Assembly (NCBI GenBank): GCA_903842845.1
Contig: CAIMNN010000405.1
Coordinates: forward strand, 1-7,479
Source of the DNA: an uncultured Acidobacteriaceae bacterium
GTDB taxonomy: Bacteria > Acidobacteriota > Terriglobia > Terriglobales > Acidobacteriaceae
Direction of reading: 5' to 3'
Length of the DNA stretch: 7,479 nt
Shown: positions 1 to 5,087 of the stretch, piece by piece
Position numbering within the stretch: position 1 is the stretch's first letter
How the letters are laid out: each line of letters begins with the position of its first letter
Notes under the pieces: model-generated
What the model was told of the DNA's origin: nothing
Databases searched by the model: none
The model's input: only the letters and a program-made list of their open reading frames with translations
Program-made: the position numbers and the translations under genes

Positions 1-126
1 AAATACAACCAGCGAAGTGATAATTAATCCGTATTTTAATCATGTTTACAGAATATTAACATTCAGAATTCATGAAACTGAAACACTGAATTAAATCTGA
101 TTCAATCGAATTTTAAAATTGCCGGC
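1..126. other. AT-rich intergenic flank
   Basis: Bases 1-120 contain 30 G or C (25%), far below the coding DNA that follows. No gene is visible. It holds a perfect 12-base palindrome (109-120, AATTTTAAAATT) seven bases past the phosphoesterase stop, an 8-base palindrome TTCATGAA (69-76), and a 6-base inverted repeat (61-66 with 86-91). None has the GC-rich stem plus T-run of an intrinsic terminator. It could hold a promoter or protein-binding sites for a gene to the left, but nothing here decides that. Confidence 0.6.
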
Positions 127-1206
127 TTAATTGTGAACAAAGCACTCATGGATCGCCTCATCCGGCGCGTTCGGCCACTTGTGGTCCTTCAGGTCCTGCT
201 CTGAGAGTTCATGCAGTTTGAAATTGATCGTCCCATCCGGATTCACCGTCGCCTGCAAATAGCCGTAGATGTTTGTCTTCGATGTTGGGTCCGCATCGGC
301 CGGCAACTTGCCGCGCCTTGCGCCGGCAGCTCCCATGATCCAGCCCGGCACAACCTCTTTCCTCTCAGTCCAATACTTAGACTCGAATACCCGCGGTGAA
401 TAATAGTGTGAATGGCTGGCCAGCAGATAAACATGTTTGCCCGCTTGCTGCGCCTGAAAGAACCACTCATAAACCTTCTCGCCGCTTTTGATGCCAAGCT
501 CCCAATCGTCCATCGCGTGCTGTTTGCCGGTTGATTCAGGCAGTGCCTCGTGCATTGCTCCAACAATGGCGCGAATCCCCGACTCCGGCTTCAGGTCGCG
601 GTCTATAACTCCGCGCAGCCACTTCAATTGTGCGTCGGTGAATTCATCGTGAGTTGCGTTGTCCAGTGAGATGAAGTCGACCCCATCGCGCACCCAGTGA
701 TACCACGGCCCCAGCGGCGCGGCCTCGACTCCATCCGCTTTACGCGTAGCCTGCACATCCGGCCAGTTGAGATACTTTTCAAATTTGCTGGTGTATCCAT
801 CGCGCGTCATCGGCTCATGCGAGTCGTGATTGCCCCGCGTCAAGTAGACTGGCACATCGCCGAATGAAACAAGCTGATGGTTGATGAAGTCGTCCCACGC
901 GGTGGCGTAATACTCCTCGTGCGTCAGCTTGTGCCCCGCCGGTTGCAACGCCTCCATGTCCTGGTCATATGCGTTCGCGCTCATCAGCCGGAAATCGCCC
1001 AGGTGCCAGTAGAACTGGTCGCCCTCGGCGCGCACATCGGCTGCGATCGCTGGCATTACAAAGTCGCCGCAGTTGCGGCTGTCGCCCGAATAGGCAAAGG
1101 TCCAGGCTTTATGGGGCTCTTCGATCGCCTTCGGTGCCTGGTTCTGGGCGTTGGTTGCGGCAAAAGGAATCAGGGCCAGCAGTGATACGAGGAGAATGCG
1201 CTTCAT
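127..1206 (-). CDS. Secreted calcineurin-like metallophosphoesterase
   Basis: This 359-residue protein is predicted to be exported and to hydrolyse phosphoester bonds with a two-metal centre; the substrate cannot be told. Residues 1-20 form a signal peptide (MKR, hydrophobic core, cleavage near TNA-Q). The family motifs appear in order: GDSR (41-44), GDFR (70-73), GNHD (125-128, the metal-bridging and catalytic motif), a lone His in AMHE (His219), and SHSH (264-267) in place of the usual GHxH. The phrase DEFTDAQLKWL (about 187-197) is typical of the family. The usual motif I histidine is replaced by Arg44, a variant I recall from other bacterial members. The mature part has only two cysteines, 46 and 355, which could form a disulfide. 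The open frame extends 26 codons upstream, but that extension is not signal-like and crosses the shared leader, so the ATG at 1206 is preferred. It could instead be a nuclease or nucleotidase. Confidence 0.9.
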   Translation of the reverse strand: MKRILLVSLLALIPFAATNAQNQAPKAIEEPHKAWTFAYSGDSRNCGDFVMPAIAADVRAEGDQFYWHLGDFRLMSANAYDQDMEALQPAGHKLTHEEYYATAWDDFINHQLVSFGDVPVYLTRGNHDSHEPMTRDGYTSKFEKYLNWPDVQATRKADGVEAAPLGPWYHWVRDGVDFISLDNATHDEFTDAQLKWLRGVIDRDLKPESGIRAIVGAMHEALPESTGKQHAMDDWELGIKSGEKVYEWFFQAQQAGKHVYLLASHSHYYSPRVFESKYWTERKEVVPGWIMGAAGARRGKLPADADPTSKTNIYGYLQATVNPDGTINFKLHELSEQDLKDHKWPNAPDEAIHECFVHN

Positions 1207-1248
1207 GCTTCCAGCATAGCGCGCATCACGCGAGCATGAGTAAATTTT
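1198..1248 (-). promoter_or_regulatory. Shared start-codon leader, copy 1
   Basis: This 51-base element spans the start of the metallophosphoesterase gene. It matches the leader of the next gene (2512-2562) at 38 of 51 positions without a gap. On the minus strand it has a conserved AAAATTTACT block, then GCGCGC, then TATGCT (1213-1218), six bases (1207-1212), and ATG. TATGCT fits a TAnnnT -10 box, which would put the transcript start at or next to the ATG. No usable Shine-Dalgarno site is present. The AAAATTYACT block is 20 bases from the -10 box, long for a normal -35, so it may be an operator or UP-like element. A 25-base dyad (1198-1222) is embedded. Confidence 0.5.
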
Positions 1249-1290
1249 ACGAAAAATTGCACACTGCCACCACCGCGATCGCATGCTCGC
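1230..1290. repeat. 9-base inverted repeat framing the gap
   Basis: GCGAGCATG (1230-1238) is the exact reverse complement of CATGCTCGC (1282-1290), with 43 bases between. The right arm directly abuts the stop codon of the unknown secreted protein, and the left arm falls in the variable part of the phosphoesterase leader. The long loop and the lack of a T-run after the second arm argue against a standard terminator. It could form an mRNA 3' structure or be a protein-binding pair. Confidence 0.45.
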
Positions 1291-2520
1291 TTATCGGTCC
1301 ATCCACGTGCGCACTGCTCCCCAATCGAGCGAGTTGATGAGCTGACGATTGATGAAGCAACCACCCCGCAGCGGGTTGGCCTGCTTCAGCGATTCCGGCG
1401 TCAAACAGCGCGCGAACATATTCACCACTAAAACCTGAGGCGATGAGCGCGGCCGGCTCATGTCGAAATAAGCCCAATTGGTTTTCACCAGAGGCTTGCA
1501 ACTCGCTGGCGCCGCGGTCCGCATGCGGAACTTTGCGCTCAGCGAACTTGCATTTCTGTCGTAGCAGGCCGGTGCGTTCTTGTTTGCCACCGAAGCAAGT
1601 GCGCTCTCAGCTTCTTTCAGCTGCCGTTCAGCGTCGTGCACGCCTTTATCCAGTGACCCGCCTGGCGCAAGCATCTCGCGCTTCACCTGCTCTGTGTCCT
1701 TTTCACTCTTCAGCATCAGCTCCATAAACTTGCGCTTCTCTTCATCATTCATCCGCTGCGTTGATGTCGCCCAGCCTGAGCGCCTTTCCGCATGCGCCCT
1801 CGGGCTCATCCACTCATCGTATTCGCGCTGTTGATTGGCGTAGCCCTGGCGGCGATGCTCCAGCTCCATGCGCTGCTGCGCGACAACCGGCGTCAATGCT
1901 TCTTCCAGTGTGAGTGGCAGCCACAGCGGCCGCTCCTTATACTTCTCCGGCACCAACACCAGAACATCGTTGTAGCGCACCAGTCCACCGGCCATCGTCC
2001 CGCTGCGTTGCGGCTCTGTGAACCCCACCGCTTCCTGCTGTCCCCACTCCGAAGGTGACGATTCCCCAAACATATTCTGGTCGATGCGATTCAAAACGAA
2101 CTCAAGCAACTCAGTTTCGCCACCCTGCATATCTTCGTTGGTCAGCCTGCCGTTGCGCATGAACTCCACCAGCGGAATTGCGCCGAAGTCGAGCGTTCCT
2201 GCCAGCGGGACCTGCTTGCCGCTCGGCTCACCCGGTCGCGGCGGATCGTAGGTGGAAAGACTGCCCGAAAGCAACGCAGCAAAACCAACCGGTTGTGTGA
2301 CCAGTTGGTTGTGGCGGAGTATCTCCCCCAACTCCAGGATCCGGCTTTGAAAGGCCTGCACTTCAGCAGGCGTGGCGCCGCGGCTGACTCGGGCGCTGCT
2401 GATCGCGTAAAACTTCCATGGCCGCCACACTCCTGCATCTGTGGGACGGTAGCGTACTTGAGCGCCGCCGGAAACGGCACTGATAAGAGAAAGCAGAACA
2501 ATAAAAAAGGCGCGCTTCAT
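1291..2520 (-). CDS. Secreted protein of unknown function
   Basis: I do not recognise this 409-residue protein. Residues 1-20 are a clear signal peptide (MKR, then a run of Phe, Ile, Val and Leu, then SGGA before Gln21), so it should be secreted or periplasmic. Residues about 28-200 look globular with no motif I can name. Residues about 204-312 are highly charged and helical (rich in Glu, Lys, Arg and Gln), probably a coiled coil, interrupted near 285-290 by a Pro-Gly-Gly turn. The C-terminal part has four cysteines (319, 341, 372, 388) and none occur earlier, suggesting two disulfides. The ATG at 2520 is right for the signal peptide. There is no Shine-Dalgarno site, but a TATGCT box lies six bases upstream. 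The gene lies 84 bases upstream of the phosphoesterase gene and shares its leader, so co-regulation is likely. A structural or envelope-associated role is possible but unproven. Confidence 0.8.
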   Translation of the reverse strand: MKRAFFIVLLSLISAVSGGAQVRYRPTDAGVWRPWKFYAISSARVSRGATPAEVQAFQSRILELGEILRHNQLVTQPVGFAALLSGSLSTYDPPRPGEPSGKQVPLAGTLDFGAIPLVEFMRNGRLTNEDMQGGETELLEFVLNRIDQNMFGESSPSEWGQQEAVGFTEPQRSGTMAGGLVRYNDVLVLVPEKYKERPLWLPLTLEEALTPVVAQQRMELEHRRQGYANQQREYDEWMSPRAHAERRSGWATSTQRMNDEEKRKFMELMLKSEKDTEQVKREMLAPGGSLDKGVHDAERQLKEAESALASVANKNAPACYDRNASSLSAKFRMRTAAPASCKPLVKTNWAYFDMSRPRSSPQVLVVNMFARCLTPESLKQANPLRGGCFINRQLINSLDWGAVRTWMDR

Positions 2521-2562
2521 GCACTCAGCATAGCGCGCCCTAAGGAAGCCGCAGTGAATTTT
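2512..2562 (-). promoter_or_regulatory. Shared start-codon leader, copy 2
   Basis: This is the second copy of the 51-base element, around the start of the unknown secreted protein. The order and spacing match copy 1: AAAATTCACT (2553-2562), a variable stretch, GCGCGC, TATGCT (2527-2532), six bases (2521-2526), ATG. The 25-base dyad is at 2512-2536: arms GCGCT/AGCGC and ATGC/GCAT, a two-base bulge, and a five-base loop that differs from copy 1. No Shine-Dalgarno site is present. Codons 2-3 (Lys-Arg) are part of the match, but most of the element is upstream of the coding sequence. Confidence 0.5.
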
Positions 2563-2572
2563 GTAAGTAAAA

Positions 2573-3154
2573 CTACGCCACTGCTTCGGCTTGAACGGTT
2601 TGCTCGCGTCGTTTGCTCAGCATCTGCCACAGCGTCTTGAATGGCGAGAGGATGAACCCAAGCGTCAGCAGTGGAATGCGCTTGAAGTCGTCCAAGAGCG
2701 AGTGCTCGCCGTGGCCGGTGAGGAACGCTCCGCGGCGCATGATGTGCAGGTGATAGCTCGCCGAAAGCAGTGAGAAGACGCAGACGCTCCACAGCGCGCG
2801 GTGCGGAATCGGCGCCCCGGTCGCGATGTGTACCAGCCAATCCAGAGCTTGGGAGAGCCCCGGCACACCGACGACCACGATCAAATTTCCAAGCATTTGT
2901 GAGCGCGCCCGCAGCGCCATCTGCTGCATCCCCGCATACAACCCGGCGGTTAGCGTCACGTAGGCCATCTCAACCAGCACCACGCCGAGCTTGCCGTGGC
3001 TGCCCGCGCGCATCATCACAATCAAATAAACAATCGACCGCGCCGTGGCACTCAGCAGCGCGCACTTCCAGTTCCAGCAGCTGAAAAGTCGACGTATCCA
3101 CGCAGGCGTGGCAGCGGGAGCAGGTGCGGTGGGGGTAAGAATCGCGGTGCTCAT
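2573..3154 (-). CDS. Small multi-pass inner-membrane protein, unknown
   Basis: I do not recognise this 193-residue protein. After a Pro/Ala-rich N-terminus (1-18) and a short Arg/Trp/Cys segment it has hydrophobic stretches at about 36-49, 55-76, 88-107 and 119-136, with a shorter one near 161-173, then a basic, hydrophilic tail (KRREQ). That suggests three to five membrane passes. There is no signal peptide or known active-site motif; the segment SASYHLHIMRRG (131-142) is a histidine-bearing, basic cytoplasmic-side candidate. The ATG at 3154 was chosen over a TTG six codons upstream; neither has a Shine-Dalgarno site. The start codon lies in the loop of a small perfect dyad (3146-3159). The gene is followed after 52 bases by the unknown secreted protein, which has its own leader, so they need not be an operon. 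Confidence 0.75.
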   Translation of the reverse strand: MSTAILTPTAPAPAATPAWIRRLFSCWNWKCALLSATARSIVYLIVMMRAGSHGKLGVVLVEMAYVTLTAGLYAGMQQMALRARSQMLGNLIVVVGVPGLSQALDWLVHIATGAPIPHRALWSVCVFSLLSASYHLHIMRRGAFLTGHGEHSLLDDFKRIPLLTLGFILSPFKTLWQMLSKRREQTVQAEAVA

Positions 3155-3168
3155 GCACCAACTTTGCA

Positions 3169-3198
3169 ACAATATTCTGAACGCTTGATGAATGTAAG
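3169..3198 (-). promoter_or_regulatory. Weak promoter candidate for membrane-protein gene
   Basis: On the minus strand a CTTACA box (3193-3198) is followed after 18 bases by TATTGT (3169-3174), each matching the sigma-70 consensus at four of six positions. The predicted transcript would start only about seven bases before the ATG at 3154. An AT-rich 16-base perfect palindrome (AAAAATAATTATTTTT, 3204-3219) lies just upstream and could be an UP element or operator. Confidence 0.22.
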
Positions 3199-3261
3199 AT
3201 TGAAAAAATAATTATTTTTCAGTGGGATAGGTGCGTTTATGAACGACTGATGACAACCAGC

Positions 3262-3301
3262 AAAAATCCCCGCTAAAGCCTTCCGGCCTCGCGGGGATTT
3301 T
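3262..3301 (-). terminator. Intrinsic terminator after frr
   Basis: AAAATCCCCGC (3291-3301, read on the minus strand) and GCGGGGATTTT (3263-3273) form a perfect 11-base-pair stem followed by a run of five T (3262-3266). The 17-base loop holds a further GCC/GGC mini-stem closed by a GGAA (GNRA type) tetraloop (3278-3287). It starts 21 bases past the frr stop codon. The flanking A/T arms mean it could also stop plus-strand transcripts, but no plus-strand gene runs into it here. Confidence 0.92.
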
Positions 3302-3322
3302 GTACTTCGCTGAAGTTGAAGC

Positions 3323-3910
3323 TCAGACCTGCATGATCTCGGCTTCCTTCTTTGCCGAGAGCTCTTCCATTTTGCGAATCTCGTCGTCGGTCAGCTTCTG
3401 CACTTCTTCCAGCGCGCGCTTCTCCTCGTCCTCGCTGACCTTCTTCTCCCTGGCCAGCTTCTTCACCGCTTCGTTGCCGTCGCGGCGGATGTTGCGCACC
3501 GCTGTCCGGTGCTCTTCAAGCACCTTGTTTACGTGCTTCACCACCTCGCGGCGGCGCTCCTCGGTCATCGGAGGAATCGGTACGCGAATCACCTTGCCGT
3601 CCGATTGCGGATTCAACCCCAGGTCGGCCGTGCGCAGCACTTTCTCAATCTCCGCGATCACCGTCGGGTCCCACGGCTGGATGAGGATCATCTGCGCCTC
3701 GGGCGTCGAGACCTGAGCCAACTGCGTGATCGGGGTGTAGGTTCCGTAGTAATCGATCTTGACCGCGTCCAATAGATGCACGCTCGCACGCCCGGTGCGG
3801 GTCGACGCCAAATTCGCCTGGAAGTCGGCCACTGCCTTTTCCATGCGACGCTTCAGATCGTTGTAAACATCTTTCAATACCGGATGCCCGGCCATGATGG
3901 AAGCTGCCAT
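3323..3910 (-). CDS. frr: Ribosome recycling factor
   Basis: This 195-residue protein is ribosome recycling factor, which with EF-G splits the post-termination ribosome in the cytoplasm. It matches the family end to end: RTGRAS (38-43) in the first helix, DYYGTYTPI (53-61), DLGLNP (96-101), VIRVPIPPMTEERR (107-120), VRNIRRDGN (138-146), the charged helix (about 150-180) and the C-terminal EAEIMQV. RRDGN has Gly where many members have Ala. The family is about 185 residues. The ATG at 3910 is chosen because GGAG (3921-3924) precedes it by 10 bases; an ATG at 3895 has no such site, and one at 3931 would add seven residues. frr usually follows rpsB, tsf and pyrH, but here it sits between unrelated genes with its own promoter and terminator, so it looks monocistronic. 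Confidence 0.97.
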   Translation of the reverse strand: MAASIMAGHPVLKDVYNDLKRRMEKAVADFQANLASTRTGRASVHLLDAVKIDYYGTYTPITQLAQVSTPEAQMILIQPWDPTVIAEIEKVLRTADLGLNPQSDGKVIRVPIPPMTEERRREVVKHVNKVLEEHRTAVRNIRRDGNEAVKKLAREKKVSEDEEKRALEEVQKLTDDEIRKMEELSAKKEAEIMQV

Positions 3911-3920
3911 TGTCGTTCTG

Positions 3921-3924
3921 CTCC
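3921..3924 (-). promoter_or_regulatory. frr ribosome binding site
   Basis: GGAG on the minus strand, 10 bases before the ATG at 3910. It decides the start over the other in-frame ATGs at 3931 and 3895. Confidence 0.6.
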
Positions 3925-3936
3925 GTTCCATCAATA

Positions 3937-3965
3937 AGTATATTCGTATGCAGCCGGATTGTGGA
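3937..3965 (-). promoter_or_regulatory. frr promoter
   Basis: On the minus strand TCCACA (3960-3965, four of six to TTGACA) is followed by a 17-base spacer and TATACT (3937-3942, five of six to TATAAT). The predicted transcript start is near 3930, leaving about 20 bases of leader with the GGAG site before the ATG at 3910. The box also lies five bases before an in-frame ATG at 3931, so a leaderless longer form is conceivable. Confidence 0.55.
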
Positions 3966-3984
3966 GTCGGAACGCGCCGGCCAA

Positions 3985-4470
3985 TCAGCCAAGCAACTTC
4001 TCAAAGTAGCGCACGGTTTTAGTGCCGTTGTGGATGGACGCCTGCCCCACCTCAACAAATCCCATCGTCGCGTGGAATGCGTCTGACGCCGGATTCGGGG
4101 GTTCAAGATTCACTTCGCACACTACGCGCTCATGCCCAGCGGCCTTGGCTCTTGAGAACAGGTCCTCATAGAGCATGCGTGCCAGCCCACGGCCACGGGC
4201 TGAACCCGCCACGATGATGCGGTCAATATAGACAAAGCTCTTATAACGCGCTAGAAACCAACTGAAATTGGGGTTTATATAGTCTGCGCCCTGGTCCAGC
4301 GCAATCAGAAATGCGGTTGCCCCTCGGTCAACGCCCTCCGCATAAAAAGCCATTTTGATCAATCCGGCCAGCGATTCCTCATCAAGGAACGAGGTCTCTT
4401 TGGCGTGCTCGTTGTTCAAGGCCAGCACACCCTGGAGCGATGACAAGTGGAGCTTTGAAATTTTGTCCAT
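3985..4470 (-). CDS. GNAT-family N-acetyltransferase
   Basis: This 161-residue protein belongs to the GNAT superfamily, which transfers the acetyl group of acetyl-CoA to an amine; the acceptor is unknown. The acetyl-CoA site is seen as FVYIDRIIVA (79-88) leading into R-x-x-G-x-A within RGRGLA (92-97) and a helix. The second half has VVCEVN (116-121), PPNPASDAFH (124-133) and GFVEVG, then KTVRYFEKL at the end. This pattern, with LNNEHAKETSFLDEE near the N-terminus, resembles from memory the conserved predicted acetyltransferase group COG3818. The length suits a complete single-domain enzyme. The ATG at 4470 was preferred to a TTG two codons upstream. There is no Shine-Dalgarno site, but TAAAAT lies five bases before the ATG. 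The gene starts 17 bases after the small upstream gene ends, so they are probably one operon; a 74-base gap with a promoter separates it from frr. Confidence 0.9.
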   Translation of the reverse strand: MDKISKLHLSSLQGVLALNNEHAKETSFLDEESLAGLIKMAFYAEGVDRGATAFLIALDQGADYINPNFSWFLARYKSFVYIDRIIVAGSARGRGLARMLYEDLFSRAKAAGHERVVCEVNLEPPNPASDAFHATMGFVEVGQASIHNGTKTVRYFEKLLG

Positions 4471-4475
4471 ACGCA

Positions 4476-4481
4476 ATTTTA
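4476..4481 (-). promoter_or_regulatory. Possible -10 box before GNAT gene
   Basis: TAAAAT on the minus strand (five of six to TATAAT) sits five bases before the ATG at 4470, in the 17-base gap after the upstream gene. No good -35 box lies 16-18 bases further up. It resembles the placement in the two shared leaders and could drive a leaderless transcript, but a single hexamer in an AT-rich spot is weak evidence. Confidence 0.3.
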
Positions 4482-4487
4482 GCTGTT

Positions 4488-4751
4488 CTAAGCTTCGCTG
4501 AGCGTCTCCTTCACCAGCGATTCAATCCGTGCATTGACGTCGCTACAGCTCACAAAGAACGGCACCTGCAAGCACTGGACCGTCAGCCGCCCTTCGGCCT
4601 GCTCATAATTCCAGCCAAAGTGAATCCCCATTTTCGTCGCTTCGCCGCTGGCACCCTCCAGCGGAATCCCCGCCGTTTTCGCCTTCGCCTGAAGTTTCTC
4701 AAACTGCTCTGCTGTTATGTCGTCAAATATCTGCGCTTCGCACTGTCCCAT
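4488..4751 (-). CDS. Small conserved-looking protein, unknown function
   Basis: This 87-residue, probably cytoplasmic protein is not one I can name. There is no signal peptide or membrane segment. Residues 12-26 look helical (TAEQFEKLQAKAK), the middle (41-69) looks like paired beta strands built around GIHFGWNYE and LTVQCLQVPFFVSC, and the end (71-85) is a helix. Cysteines are at 4, 60 and 69. The W-N-Y, then L-T-V-Q-C, then P-F-F-V-S-C pattern is like small acidobacterial hypothetical proteins I recall, but I cannot confirm that. The start is well supported: GGAGG (4759-4763) lies seven bases before the ATG, whereas an upstream TTG at 4802 has none. It is followed 17 bases later by the GNAT gene, a likely operon partner. 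Confidence 0.8.
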   Translation of the reverse strand: MGQCEAQIFDDITAEQFEKLQAKAKTAGIPLEGASGEATKMGIHFGWNYEQAEGRLTVQCLQVPFFVSCSDVNARIESLVKETLSEA

Positions 4752-4758
4752 GGTCACG

Positions 4759-4763
4759 CCTCC
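4759..4763 (-). promoter_or_regulatory. Ribosome binding site of 87-residue protein
   Basis: A full GGAGG seven bases before the ATG at 4751; it fixes the start and shows that canonical Shine-Dalgarno initiation operates in this genome. Confidence 0.75.
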
Positions 4764-4791
4764 ACAATCGACCTTAGCACTACCCTTGGAA

Positions 4792-4797
4792 ATTTTA
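4792..4797 (-). promoter_or_regulatory. Possible -10 box, small protein and GNAT operon
   Basis: TAAAAT on the minus strand (five of six) about 40 bases before the ATG at 4751. It would leave about 34 bases of leader with the GGAGG site. No good -35 is visible. It lies in the 109-base divergent gap shared with the plus-strand membrane protein, for which I found no convincing promoter. Confidence 0.25.
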
Positions 4798-4851
4798 TGC
4801 AATCCATGTAAGGATTATTTTGCGCACTCACGGAACGCCAGTCCACAGCGC

Positions 4852-4856
4852 GGAGG
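4852..4856 (+). promoter_or_regulatory. Ribosome binding site of 73-residue protein
   Basis: GGAGG followed by AAAA and the ATG at 4861. The spacing of four is short but usable, and it selects this ATG within a longer open frame beginning at 4717. Confidence 0.65.
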
Positions 4857-4860
4857 AAAA

Positions 4861-5082
4861 ATGCTCAAATCCATCACCCGCGCTCTCGTCGAAACCGGCT
4901 TCATCCTCTTTCTCTTCTACGCCAATCTCCTCATGGGTGAGTACTCCCACTCCGGCGCAGCCAGCGGCCACAACTTCATGTGGGCAGTCAGTGACGTCTT
5001 CACCTGGACCAACGCCGTCATCGGCATTGTTGCCGCCGTCATTGGATACTTTGTCTTTGAAGAATTGCGCAAGCGCTTCTAG
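4861..5082 (+). CDS. Small two-helix membrane protein, unknown
   Basis: This 73-residue protein has two strongly hydrophobic segments, about 8-26 and 49-67, joined by a short polar loop that holds EYSHSGAASGHN (27-38). Basic residues at both ends (Lys3, Arg7; ELRKRF at the C-terminus) suggest that both termini are cytoplasmic and the loop faces the periplasm. Two histidines in the loop (30, 37) are the only obvious polar handles. I do not recognise the family. The open frame extends upstream to 4717, but that part overlaps the divergent gene and is not coding-like; GGAGG before 4861 sets the start. It is the only clear plus-strand gene, divergent from the 87-residue gene and convergent with ppk1 with five bases between stops. 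Confidence 0.75.
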   Translation: MLKSITRALVETGFILFLFYANLLMGEYSHSGAASGHNFMWAVSDVFTWTNAVIGIVAAVIGYFVFEELRKRF

Positions 5083-5087
5083 GTGCT

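Noticed and set aside
243..566. 107-codon minus-strand frame inside the phosphoesterase gene
   Set aside because: Out of frame within a gene that shows conserved motifs throughout; low-complexity product.
1207..1284. 26-codon N-terminal extension of the phosphoesterase
   Set aside because: It lacks signal-peptide character, would bury the real signal peptide, and crosses the leader shared with another gene.
3985..4751. Small protein plus GNAT as a toxin-antitoxin pair
   Set aside because: GNAT toxins pair with an upstream ribbon-helix-helix or similar DNA-binding antitoxin; the small protein shows no such pattern and the GNAT resembles a different predicted-acetyltransferase group.
4786..4818. 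TTGGAA with GATTAT as a promoter for the plus-strand small gene
   Set aside because: The spacing is 21 bases and the -10 match is only three of six.
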